Source: a virus. From it: 40,256 nucleotides of DNA. How positions within the stretch are numbered: the stretch's first letter is position 1; each line of letters starts with the position of its first letter. Below are positions 1-8,600 of this stretch, piece after piece. The translations under genes and the position numbers were made by a program. Below the pieces are notes generated by a model that worked only from the letters and a program-made list of their open reading frames with translations, had not been told where the DNA came from and made no database searches. Where the stretch lies: positions 1 through 40,256 of IMG/VR virus record IMGVR_UViG_3300025896_000060; one strand, written 5' to 3'.

Positions 1-514
1 TAGATTTACTCCCTAAAGTAAACACTGCGTTATTGCAGCTTCCCCTACATATAGGCTTTAATTATTAATATCAAGTAAAAAGTCACAAATAGAATGATTG
101 CATAGGTGGATTATTTGCACCCATGACAGACCCCTTAATATGGCCCCTCAGGATAGCCCCTAGGTTGCTCCCTATGTATCCCCCAGGGCAAGGCATCAAA
201 ACGCATAGGTGAGTGACCAGTGGCAGAGCAATGAGGCATCTTATGAGGGAACATGAGGGCTAGACAATCAAGCGGACAGGTAAAGACTGACATAGACAGA
301 AATATATAATGAATACAATAGCTTAGGCCATGACATTGCACCCCTTATGCCATGTTAGGCTAACCTTATCAATGGCTTAGCACCCATTGTGCCGTGGCCT
401 TGTGCCATTTGCCCGTGAATGCCAGCAAAGGCACCCCCACGGGGGGTATCCGTGCGCGGACCAATTTCATCATGACCTTTCACAAGTTTCTGACAAAATA
501 TCGGTTAACAGGGA
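1..514. other. Gene-poor left end with CCTAAG/CCTAGG-like short repeats
   Basis: I see no convincing coding region here on either strand; the small open frames have no ribosome binding site and read like chance. The first 120 bases are AT-rich. Variants of one short word recur from here to about 1.45 kb: CCTAAAG near 13, CCTAGG near 160, CTTAGGCC near 321, TTAGGCTAAC near 354 and GGCTTAGC near 374. T7 is known to carry CCTAAAG repeats beside its terminal repeat. I infer that this may be the late-end terminal region, but no terminal repeat can be demonstrated from a single window. Confidence 0.4.
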
Positions 515-703
515 ATGGAAGTCTTATGGGCAATGGGAGCAGCTATAGGCACCATGCTCACCCTCTGTTCCCTCCTAGCCACCTTCAGCATCCTCATAAG
601 GACAGCCTTTGCTTGCCCCTGGAGCCTAGCTATGGTGGTCACTTTAGCCATAGCATATGGCCTAGGTGGAATAATGGCCTTAGTGGGACAATTCCACTTA
701 TAG
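515..703 (+). CDS. Possible two-TM small membrane protein, opposite strand
   Basis: A 62-residue frame on the plus strand, against the direction of nearly every other gene. Two hydrophobic stretches are clear, about residues 3-27 and 36-60, with a short loop containing Cys and Pro-Trp, so a two-helix inner-membrane protein is the natural reading. The upstream purine run (GGGA) abuts the ATG and is a poor ribosome binding site, which lowers confidence. It ends just before the candidate attP at 709-738; genes expressed from lysogens often sit next to attachment sites, so a lysogenic-conversion or exclusion role is conceivable but not shown. It could be a chance frame, because the antisense strand is also open over much of it. 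Confidence 0.35.
   Translation: MEVLWAMGAAIGTMLTLCSLLATFSILIRTAFACPWSLAMVVTLAIAYGLGGIMALVGQFHL
630..647 (-). promoter_or_regulatory. Weak candidate phage RNA polymerase promoter
   Basis: On the minus strand this reads TAAAGTGACCACCATAG, sharing the 11-base core GACCACCATAG and about 13 of 17 bases with the three strong promoters. It lies inside the possible plus-strand frame and would drive transcription into the gene-poor left end. Chance similarity is possible. Confidence 0.3.
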
Positions 704-708
704 AGGCA

Positions 709-738
709 TGGTGGAGGTGCTGAGGAGTCGAACCCCAG
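709..738 (-). other. tRNA/tmRNA 3'-end-like sequence, candidate attP core
   Basis: Read on the minus strand, this has the form of the 3' end of a tRNA or tmRNA: a T-arm with loop TTCGACT closed by G-C pairs, then CACCTCC-A-CCA. The last eleven bases differ by one base from the E. coli tmRNA end as I remember it (CAGCTCCACCA). The T-stem/acceptor junction has one extra base, so it is not a canonical tRNA half. Tyrosine integrases commonly recombine at tRNA or tmRNA 3' ends, and the phage encodes one at 33.6-34.6 kb, so I infer an attP. It is not next to the integrase gene, which is a weakness of the idea. Confidence 0.45.
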
Positions 739-931
739 GTCAGCTTCTAGGTAACTTACAAGGCACATTTACATGGGCAGGGTAGTATCAGTACCACTCC
801 CACGACCAAAGCCTAGACTAAGCTCTTACCACTTCACCCCCGTACATGCCCTCCGTAGAGAGGCTCATAGGGTGGGGGTAGGCCATCCTACCACCCACCA
901 TCCTAAACTCAATACAGGGTCGTATGCTGTC

Positions 932-1306
932 TCAATTCTTGACCTTCTTACGGGTCACCTTAGGGACAGCCTTTAGAGCCTCTTTAGGGAACTCTTGGTA
1001 GGGACCAAAGGAGGGACCCTTAGAGGCATTCTCAATTACTGTTAGCTGGGCAGCTTTAGCTATGTTGTTCACAACGAGAGCCTTAGTGCCTTTCCTATAG
1101 ACTTCCAGGTGGAAGCCTAGGTTGTACCCATCTTCATTCAGGATACGACAGAGCCTAAGGATAGGCGTTCTATCATCTGTAACCTTATAGAGGGGTTCTT
1201 TAGTGGAGCCTAGGTTCCTGATATTGTGAACCTCAATGGACTCAGGGCCAGTGATGTATGCTTTGATAGCAATGCTTACTGGCTTAGGTTTATTCTTAGT
1301 TATCAT
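932..1306 (-). CDS. Late hypothetical protein downstream of terminase
   Basis: A 124-residue basic protein I do not recognise. It starts with a Lys/Pro-rich segment, has a mixed alpha/beta-looking middle and ends in a Lys-rich tail (VTRKKVKN). No signal peptide, membrane segment or metal motif is visible. It is the last minus-strand gene, about 285 bases after the large terminase, and is preceded by a phage promoter at 1500-1519, so it can be expressed separately and late. The start is the ATG at 1306; the only Shine-Dalgarno-like run (AGGAAC) is about ten bases upstream and weak. Its position corresponds to the small genes after gene 19 in T7, but I see no T7 homologue. Confidence 0.7.
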   Translation of the reverse strand: MITKNKPKPVSIAIKAYITGPESIEVHNIRNLGSTKEPLYKVTDDRTPILRLCRILNEDGYNLGFHLEVYRKGTKALVVNNIAKAAQLTVIENASKGPSFGPYQEFPKEALKAVPKVTRKKVKN

Positions 1307-1395
1307 GTTATGTATGTTCCTAGGCTAAAGCCTCTTAGCTATTACCCCTTAGAGGGAGGTAGTAGGTGGTAGAGCCATAGCCTTCCTCCTTATGT

Positions 1396-1413
1396 CTCCC
1401 CATCATGGGGGAG
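1396..1413. other. Hairpin in the late leader
   Basis: A perfect inverted repeat CTCCCC/GGGGAG with a six-base spacer, between the phage promoter at 1500-1519 and the gene at 932-1306. No T-run follows on either strand, so a processing or leader hairpin is more likely than an intrinsic terminator. The rest of 1307-1591 holds the promoter, CCTAGG-type words and a tiny 9-codon frame, and no larger gene. Confidence 0.4.
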
Positions 1414-1499
1414 CCTAGGATGCCCTAGGTGGAGCATGATGGACCTATAAGTAGGAGCCTCTGAAGCTCTATCCTATATCCTATGTTTAACCCAGGGCA

Positions 1500-1519
1500 T
1501 TCTATGGTGGTCTAATTGA
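1500..1519 (-). promoter_or_regulatory. Phage RNA polymerase promoter, late left copy
   Basis: On the minus strand this contains CAATTAGACCACCATAGAA, the same 19 bases found at 20169-20188 and 30735-30753. Long exact repeats in the same orientation ahead of gene blocks are the hallmark of T7-type promoters. It lies between the large terminase and the last late gene. The leader downstream shares a second block (CCTGGG, then TAAACATAGGAT) with the copy at 20 kb. Confidence 0.8.
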
Positions 1520-1591
1520 AAGTTATTCAATCCACATCGGCATTATTTCCACTTCTGAAAAGTGCATGTTTTTCCACTAACGATATTCCAG

Positions 1592-3322
1592 TTAGGAAAT
1601 CCATGAGACCTTCTTAGGCTTAGCCTTGAAGGCTTGGAGCTTGTAAGGGTCCTTAGATGTATTCATGAACTTCTTCAATTCTTCTTCCATGGCTTTCTCT
1701 TGGTGGGACTTCACAGCCTTATCAACATCTCTAGCCATTTGCTCAGTCCAATAGGCAACAGCAATAGCCAGGGCATCAATCCTATCGTCCTGAGCTAGAG
1801 CACCACGTTCTCTCGTGATGCGTGTTAGCTGGTAGAATAGGGAGGACTTGGGATGCTCAAGGTTCTCAGCATCAGCTTTAATGACCTTAGCATCTACAAT
1901 GAGCCTGTGCTGCATGAGCACGGGTTCGAGGGTATCAATGATACGTAGCTCCTTCTGACCCACTGACTTAACTTCTTCAACAGCGCACTTGTGTACACGG
2001 TTGAGAACGGGGAGGAAGAGCTGGGTGAACATACCATCACCGAAGTTAGCTTCAGGGACAATCTGAGTCACCTTATGCTGGGCAGCAAGTCCAGCTAATT
2101 TCCCTAGAGTGGCATCATCATAGCCACCTGGTAAACCACCAGCAGCAACAAGGAAGAGCTGACCATGCAGTATCTTGATGATAGCATAACCAGTTTCGTT
2201 CTTACCTCTACCGCTAGGGTCGATAGCCATGACGCAGCCTGTGTAGGGAGCCATAGCATTGTCACCTTCTGAGACCCAGGCAGGGCCATAGTAGGCATCA
2301 CCAGCAAGTCCCAAGGTGGGAAGGTCATTGAGAGCATTGTTCTTACCAGGTCCCCAGACAACTTTGGAGGGTCCCATGTTGGGGTCCAAGTTCATCACAG
2401 GGATGTCAGAAAGTCTCAATGGATATTTGTCAGCATCCGAGAGGGATGTATCCAGCATGAACTGGAGTGCGAAGCCAGCCTTACCATATGATAGCTCACG
2501 TTCAATGAGGTCATCAAGATCAAAGCGGCGAGGGTCCACAGGCATCCCTGGCTTAGCCTCATCAGTACCTAGGCGGCGCGTGATGAAGGGAGCTAGGTTG
2601 GCACCGTAGGAATACAGCTTGGATTCCAGAGGATACTTCGCTGGCCATACCCGAGTCTCATACCCACGCTCACCTAGGAGGCGGTATAAGGTCATCTCAG
2701 TCTGAGGCGTACCCAGATAGAGAATGCGGGATGTAGGAAGAGGCTTCAAGATAGCATCGAACTCTTTCACAAGTTCTGACAGCTTATCTCTCTGCATCTG
2801 TGTCATCGAGTTACCAGGCACCTCAACGTCATCAGCAACGATAACATCAGCGCGGGAACCCGTAAGCTGGCCTGTAATACCAACTGACTTAACTGAAGGA
2901 GATTGGTCAGGCTTTGCAGGGCCAACATCGAAAGCGAGGTTAGAGTCACGTTGGTCTCCCTTAGGACGGAGGAAGTGTAGAATCTCTATGTCGTGGATGA
3001 GCCTTTTAACGAAGATAGCAAAAGCATCAGCCCGTTCTTTAGAGGCGCTGACGACCATAATCTTCGTGTCGGGGTTACAATATAGCAACCAGACCACATA
3101 GGCTGCTGTGAGCCAAGACTTACCGACCCCACGAAAAGCCTGTATGATGGACCGCTTGGGGCCATGTTGGAGGTAGTGTGCAATGTCATATTGTACCGGA
3201 GTAGGGTCAGGTAAGTTTAGGTGTTTCCAGATGAGCCATACAAACTTTCTGAAGTCATCCTTAAGCGGGTCACCTGTAGATACCGTTGTGGTGGAGCTAA
3301 GAAGTTTCTCCTTGTAGGTCAT
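1592..3322 (-). CDS. terL: Terminase large subunit (T7 gp19-like)
   Basis: DNA-packaging motor ATPase and nuclease that translocates concatemeric DNA into the prohead through the connector and cuts it. The 576-residue length matches T7 gp19 (586). The N-terminal half holds a Walker A motif (GVGKS, about residues 65-69) and Walker B (VIVADD, about 159-164). The C-terminal half has an RNase H-like nuclease opening (MAIDPSGRGK), later acidic residues in VPEANFGD and QDDRIDALAIA. It follows the small terminase gene by one base, so the two are translated together. The gene is complete and is the most reliable anchor for the late end of the genome. Confidence 0.97.
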   Translation of the reverse strand: MTYKEKLLSSTTTVSTGDPLKDDFRKFVWLIWKHLNLPDPTPVQYDIAHYLQHGPKRSIIQAFRGVGKSWLTAAYVVWLLYCNPDTKIMVVSASKERADAFAIFVKRLIHDIEILHFLRPKGDQRDSNLAFDVGPAKPDQSPSVKSVGITGQLTGSRADVIVADDVEVPGNSMTQMQRDKLSELVKEFDAILKPLPTSRILYLGTPQTEMTLYRLLGERGYETRVWPAKYPLESKLYSYGANLAPFITRRLGTDEAKPGMPVDPRRFDLDDLIERELSYGKAGFALQFMLDTSLSDADKYPLRLSDIPVMNLDPNMGPSKVVWGPGKNNALNDLPTLGLAGDAYYGPAWVSEGDNAMAPYTGCVMAIDPSGRGKNETGYAIIKILHGQLFLVAAGGLPGGYDDATLGKLAGLAAQHKVTQIVPEANFGDGMFTQLFLPVLNRVHKCAVEEVKSVGQKELRIIDTLEPVLMQHRLIVDAKVIKADAENLEHPKSSLFYQLTRITRERGALAQDDRIDALAIAVAYWTEQMARDVDKAVKSHQEKAMEEELKKFMNTSKDPYKLQAFKAKPKKVSWIS

Positions 3323-3323
3323 G

Positions 3324-3569
3324 TTATTTCCTTAGTGGGACCACATCAGCTTGGGGTGCATCAGGGTCTTCCTCGAATTGTGGAAGAGCATCAGCTAAGC
3401 GGTCTAATGCACTACCCTTCACAGGGATGGCATCAATGTTATTGTCTTTGAGGAACTGACGAGCAACACTCAGCATGGCTGCTGGGCATTCGCTCTTCTT
3501 GACTTCCTTCAAGAGGACTTCAGTAAGAGCAGCGTGTAGCTCCTGCATACTTTCAAGTGGGTTGGACAT
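3324..3569 (-). CDS. terS: Terminase small subunit (T7 gp18-like)
   Basis: 81 residues from the ATG at 3569, chosen because AAGG lies six bases upstream; the longer frame to 3650 runs back into the preceding gene and its N-terminus is a shadow. T7 gp18 has 89 residues. The sequence is mostly helical with an acidic, Asp/Pro-rich C-terminus, as expected for a small terminase that recognises DNA and loads the large subunit. The call rests on size and on the position directly before terL, since small terminases diverge quickly. Confidence 0.85.
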   Translation of the reverse strand: MSNPLESMQELHAALTEVLLKEVKKSECPAAMLSVARQFLKDNNIDAIPVKGSALDRLADALPQFEEDPDAPQADVVPLRK

Positions 3570-3577
3570 GGCTGGCC

Positions 3578-3868
3578 TTAGTTGGTGTAGAGGTTGGCCG
3601 AGATGGTCGCACCTGAGATGGAGCTGACGACAGCCCGCATGTGTGGCCAAAGAGGAATCGTTGAACCACCGCTAGCTGTAATACCAGCAGCAAGTGGAAC
3701 CCATGTATCCGTTGACGATAGGCGACCTTGAATGGTTACCGTACCAGTACCACCAGCAATGGTGACACTGAGCTGAGCTGTCTTAACACCACCAGCGAAC
3801 TTGGAGTTCACATTAATGGATGAACCATTACCATCAACCACTACAGCATTTAGTAAGTTTTTAATCAT
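3578..3868 (-). CDS. Small Gly/Ser/Thr-rich putative virion protein
   Basis: A 96-residue protein rich in Gly, Ala, Ser, Thr and Val, with alternating polar and hydrophobic residues that suggest an all-beta fold. No membrane helix is visible. A good ribosome binding site (AAGGA) precedes the ATG. It sits between the tail-fibre/holin genes and the small terminase. Small beta proteins here may be fibre accessory or decoration proteins, but this is inferred from composition and position only, and I cannot assign a family. Confidence 0.75.
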   Translation of the reverse strand: MIKNLLNAVVVDGNGSSINVNSKFAGGVKTAQLSVTIAGGTGTVTIQGRLSSTDTWVPLAAGITASGGSTIPLWPHMRAVVSSISGATISANLYTN

Positions 3869-3877
3869 TATTGTTCC

Positions 3878-4111
3878 TTAGTGAAATAGTTTTGAAACGG
3901 CTGTGAGGAACAAACCTCCAACCGCCCCAGCACCAGCACACCATCCCAAGAGTGAAGCCTTGGCTTTCTCTAGGACAGAAATACGCTGGTTGTGTGAATC
4001 CAGCTTTAAGGACGTAGCTGTAACGTGTGTATCGTAGTTTTGGATAAGAATATCCATTTTACCTTCTAACCGACCTACGGCCTGGAAGAGGTTTTGTTCT
4101 GAGTCTGGCAT
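3878..4111 (-). CDS. Holin-like protein: coiled coil plus C-terminal TM
   Basis: 77 residues with a heptad-like amphipathic N-terminal two-thirds (about 5-52) and one hydrophobic helix near the C-terminus (about 54-72) followed by KLFH. This layout resembles XhlA/haemolysin-type phage lysis proteins and differs from T7 gp17.5. It occupies the gene 17.5 position just after the tail fibre, where T7 keeps its holin. Because a three-TM holin is also present at 16741-17154, this may be a second holin, an antiholin or a spanin-like partner. The ribosome binding site is weak. Confidence 0.7.
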   Translation of the reverse strand: MPDSEQNLFQAVGRLEGKMDILIQNYDTHVTATSLKLDSHNQRISVLEKAKASLLGWCAGAGAVGGLFLTAVSKLFH

Positions 4112-4132
4112 TAGATTAAACTTGCTTCATGG

Positions 4133-5623
4133 TTATGTTCTAATTCTGTATTGGAATATGAACCAGTGGTCTTCATTGGCTGTACCTCCCGAGGGGAAGC
4201 GCATAAGTGCCCTGTCACTTGTTGTATTGGGTGTGACCGTACCTGCCACCGTGTTCGCCCGGCTATTTGAAACACCGGATACATCCGTGCCATCAATAAG
4301 GTTTGAGGCGATTGGTAACGGAATTTCTACCTGGGTATCAGTGCCACTACCTGAGGTAGGGTCCACATCAATTCGGCCTGATACAGTAACAATATCACCA
4401 TTGCGTTGGTAGATGCACGGGTATGCTGTACTAGCAGCTACGTTTGTACCATTCACCAGGGTAGGTGTGTACACTCCGCCATCTAGGCTTAGCATAGCTC
4501 TAATGTTAGCAGCACTAATCCATGCAGGAACAGCGCCATTTCCAGTATTATTACCAAGCAAGCTATTAGCAGATGCGTTGACAATCTTCGCTAGGGTGAC
4601 TTGAGCATCACCAATCTTAGCTGTGACCACCTGGCCATCTGCTAGGACAATTTTCAGTGTGGCCCATGTTACCGCTGTGGAACCTAATGTACCACCAGCA
4701 TTAACCGTACAAATAAATGTATAGTCAGCCCACGTACTTCCTTCTTCCACCGCCACAACAGCAGAGACCAATTCTCCCCATGAGTTCATGTCATCTCTAC
4801 GAGTGAGGGGCTGGCCCGTGCCATTGAATGTCCACACCCCATTCTCAGCGGGTGCAGATTGATTTTGAAGAAGGATACCATCTCCAGATGTGAGTGACTT
4901 GCCATCCAGTGATGATGGGGCACTACTAATATCTACGTTTGATACTGAGGATGCAACCACAGGGTTCTTCCATCGAATACCAGAAGCAGCAGCTTCAGCG
5001 GCAGCTTGGGCATTCTCAGCAGCCGTTTGTGCTGCTTCAGCCGCATCAGCAGCATCTTCGGCTAATCCCTGGGCAGCTTCGGCAGCAGCTTGGGCATCTT
5101 CAGCACCATCTTCAGCAGCTTCGGCTAATCCCTGGGCAACTTCAGCAGCAGCTTGTGCAGCTTCAGCAGCGATAACAGCAGCCACAGTACCAATAGCTAC
5201 AGTATCAACGTAGTTCTTAGTGACAGCATCCGATGGGAGCACTGGTTCTCCCAGGTCCTCAATACGCAAGTCACCAGCGGTAGCTTGGCCTGTATCTGCG
5301 AAGTCAATAGGAGAGTTCTCATCAATTTCTTGGATGAGGTTTAGGAACTGACTGTTGGAGAGATTGTAGTCAGCAGCCTTTGATGTAGAAGCATCTTGGA
5401 ATGTAACTTCCAGTGCATCTCTATCAGTCACACGTTTAATGAGACCGGCAGCACCATTAGGAGCAGCTTCATCAAGTTCAATCTGAGAGGAAGTAATGAA
5501 TGAAAAGTCAACTTCTTCACCATCCACAAAGACTTTAATATCATCTTCCTCTAAGTAAGAGAATGAGATGTTGAAGGGTCCGGTTGTACCGTTCCCTGTA
5601 AATGTGTTAAAACTTAGGGGCAT
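4133..5623 (-). CDS. Tail fibre protein (T7 gp17-like N-terminus)
   Basis: A 496-residue receptor-binding fibre. Residues 1-145 match the T7 fibre N-terminal domain that docks on the tail: the opening TFTGNGTTGPFNISF, then YLEEDDIKVFVDG. Residues about 146-213 form an Ala-rich shaft of 21-residue repeats (AQAAAEAAQGLAEDA type), encoded by 63-bp direct repeats. After this comes a beta-rich region and a C-terminal tip domain (about 375-496) with an Asn/Thr/Gly-rich composition. The tip shows no obvious depolymerase active site. It is shorter than T7 gp17 (553). Fibre tips evolve quickly, so host range cannot be read from it. Confidence 0.92.
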   Translation of the reverse strand: MPLSFNTFTGNGTTGPFNISFSYLEEDDIKVFVDGEEVDFSFITSSQIELDEAAPNGAAGLIKRVTDRDALEVTFQDASTSKAADYNLSNSQFLNLIQEIDENSPIDFADTGQATAGDLRIEDLGEPVLPSDAVTKNYVDTVAIGTVAAVIAAEAAQAAAEVAQGLAEAAEDGAEDAQAAAEAAQGLAEDAADAAEAAQTAAENAQAAAEAAASGIRWKNPVVASSVSNVDISSAPSSLDGKSLTSGDGILLQNQSAPAENGVWTFNGTGQPLTRRDDMNSWGELVSAVVAVEEGSTWADYTFICTVNAGGTLGSTAVTWATLKIVLADGQVVTAKIGDAQVTLAKIVNASANSLLGNNTGNGAVPAWISAANIRAMLSLDGGVYTPTLVNGTNVAASTAYPCIYQRNGDIVTVSGRIDVDPTSGSGTDTQVEIPLPIASNLIDGTDVSGVSNSRANTVAGTVTPNTTSDRALMRFPSGGTANEDHWFIFQYRIRT

Positions 5624-5626
5624 TTA

Positions 5627-8600
5627 TTACTTCTCTGGTAGTTCGTTAATGAGCATGTTGGAGATTTGAGCAACGCCCATAATCTTGTTGTAGATGAAAA
5701 GGTTCTGGAGGGACCGAGCATCACTCTTGGTGAACTTCTGATCGCTCTGTGTAGCCGCCTGAACAGCATTGCTAGTAGCATTGAATAAGCTCTTACCTAG
5801 GTCGTAGGTAGGGTTACCAGTGATGATGTTGGCATCTAGTCCGGTTGTACGGTACGAGAAGGCGGGGTCTCCCCACGCCCAGACAGCAGCAGTATCAGCG
5901 GTCATTGGAATGATAGAAGAGTATCCACCATTCTGGAACGAAGCCTTACCAATAGCTGAAGGTGATAGGCGTTCTTTGAGTAGCTTACTGCGGTTTTCAT
6001 CACCAGCAAGAGCCAAGTGCGTTCTGACCATGTAGGTCATGCCAGCAATAGCCGAAGTGTAGATGAAAGAATTGAATGCCTCAGAATCCTGAGTCTTCAA
6101 TCCATACAGAGTCTTCTTCGCCCACGAGGTAAGCATAAAGCTACGCAGTTGGAACATCACCTTCTGCCAAGTACCATGTACCCAGCGCGGCGTTTCACCA
6201 AAGTCAGCTTCTTGCACAATCCTACGAGCTAAGCGATTACCCGCAATGCGGAATGCTTCAAAGCTCTCAGGGTCAGCCCTGCGCCATGCCTCTTCATCCA
6301 CCCACTTAACCTTACGGTCAGACAGGAGGGATTTCTGAGTGCGGACGTTAGCCTTAACCTGGGTGAGCACTCGTTGGAGCATCTCATCAGGCAAGCCAAT
6401 ATCCTTCATGCGCTGGGCATTAATCTTACCACCAGCAGCCATGTTGACGAACCGCTGCATGATACCCTTGAGTGTCAATCGTTGGAGCGATTGGTTCACA
6501 GCATTCATGAAGTTGAGATCGTTAGCGAGGCGGCGGGTGTATTGTAGGGCTTGGTCGGTCTTCTGCATCCAAGGGAAATCCTGGGCAGCACCGAAGCCAG
6601 CTTCATCCATACGATTGGTGACAGGCGTAGTGAGGCGGGTTGAACCCACACCACCAAACATAATCTCCAGTTGGTTGGACAAATCATCTTCAAGGTCACC
6701 ATTGGCCATACGAGTCATCATGCGCTTCATCTCAGGCACATGGGTCAGGATGGCTTTCCAGCCTAACTGCCCAGCCGCTTCACCCAATTCAGGGATAGAA
6801 GCTAAGCCACCATTCGACATGGTACGTGCATAGTTGAAGTCGCGGACTTGCCGCATGAGGGACGAAGCGATTCCACCTGGGTCATCCTCTAGGGAATGCC
6901 CATGGAGCCACTTCCAAGTCATCTCAGCGATTTGCTTGTTGCGGTCAAAGGTTGTTTTCTTCTGGCGGACATTACGAGCTTCCTTCTCAGCATTCGTGAG
7001 TAGGTTCTGGTAATCAGCCTTGCTTGTGATACCCTGACGAGCCAGAGAAATCTGCCCTGTCATCTGACGCACGTAAGCATGGAAGAGTCTTTCAGAGTCA
7101 TTGTTCAGGAAGTCCGAGACAGACAGCTCCTTAGATACACCCAACTTGGATGTTCCCACGGTAGCTCTGAAGTTTTCATCGAGGCGGATACGGCGCTTCG
7201 CTCTTGGCGAGACACCATCTCCCTTGCCACCAGTGATAGACTCAGCGAAGGAAGTAATATCAGCGTCATCTAAATCCGTTTCGTCTTTCAGGAACTCAAT
7301 CAGGCTATCTGCCTGGTCCTTCGATAGGATACGGTTTACTGGGACACCACGAGAATACCGAGAGCGAGACACTACCTTCATCAGGTGGTCAGCGATCTTC
7401 TCAGCTTCATCTAGCTCCACATCATTGGAGCCTCTCACGATAGCCTGGGCAAGGAACCCTTTTAGGTTCTTATCACCAAACTCATCACGGAGACTGTTGA
7501 GCTTGCCTTCTTCCCATACACGAGTAATGTAATATGGGTTCTGGTCAATGTCTTCAAATCCTTTGACAGCAGGATTCTCAATACCCTCACGAGCTTTAGG
7601 CATCTTAGCCAGTTCCAGCAGCTCATCGAACTGCCTACGGAACTCATTAGCCATGTTGTTTACATACGGGTTATCCGAGTTACCACCACGTACAACACGG
7701 GTGACTTCCTCAAAGAAACCATTGCGGGTTGAGATACTATTGGCATCCAACCAGCCCTTACCCTTTAGGTATCCATTGTTGTAGTTTTCTTCTACCGCAC
7801 GATAGAATTGATTTAGGCGTGTGCCCATCTCAACATTCTGCCATGCAGTTGCGGTCTCACGGGGGGTTCCTAGCGGGTCGTCAAACAGGATGTTACCCAT
7901 AGCTCGGAACACTTGGTTCTCGTCATTCTTTAGAGCCGAGGCCATGTCAACACGGAAAGAGCCAAAGGGCGTATTCTCAGTGGGACCAACGGAGTCTAGG
8001 AATGCTTCAGCCGTGAGAGGCTCAGATTCCTTTACACCTGGGGATGCAGCAGCCGAAGCTGAGCGAGGACCAATAGACACTGGCATCTCGCCTGTGACTT
8101 GTCCTACTTCCATCTCCTTCAGGAGTTTGTTGTTAGCTTCCATGAAAGCAGAGCCTTCAGCCTTACCCAGGAATCCAAATGGAGCACCCATAGCAAAGCC
8201 AGCGACAGCAGCGAACAACACATCATCTGACTCAATGGTAGGACGAGTGGTTGACTTGGCTAGTTCCACAGCAGCACTTGAGGCTGACGATAGGAGTCCA
8301 GCTCGGACAACCTTGGCGGTACGTGTTAGGCGGTTAGCCAGTACGTAGGGTGCCATCAATCCTTCAGTACCAATGGTCAAGGCCCATGCTTCGGGGTCAG
8401 TGAACCCAGCAGCAATTCTGAGGCCCATACCAGTAGCACCCATAGGAGCCAGCTTGGCTTCAAGGGCTTGGTCTCGCATGAACCTACCACGCATGGCCAG
8501 TGCTTCATTGTAAGATGTAGCATCACCAAAAGCATTGTGATATTGCTCGGGTAGTCCATCGGTCAGGGTGGCCCACTGTGCCTTATCAAACCCATTGAAG

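Noticed and set aside
505-768. 87-residue minus-strand frame over the candidate attP and the plus-strand TM frame
   Set aside because: No ribosome binding site, low-complexity unprotein-like sequence, and it covers the structured tRNA-like 3' end; most likely a shadow.
797-841. tRNA-Gln-like 5' half (GGGGGTG, then GTGGTAAGAGC, then CTTTGGT)
   Set aside because: Anticodon stem has a mismatch, D-stem does not pair, and the distance to the 3' half (133 bases in all) is far from a normal tRNA.
773-976. 67-residue plus-strand frame left of the last late gene
   Set aside because: Overlaps the end of the supported gene at 932-1306 antisense and has no ribosome binding site or recognisable fold.
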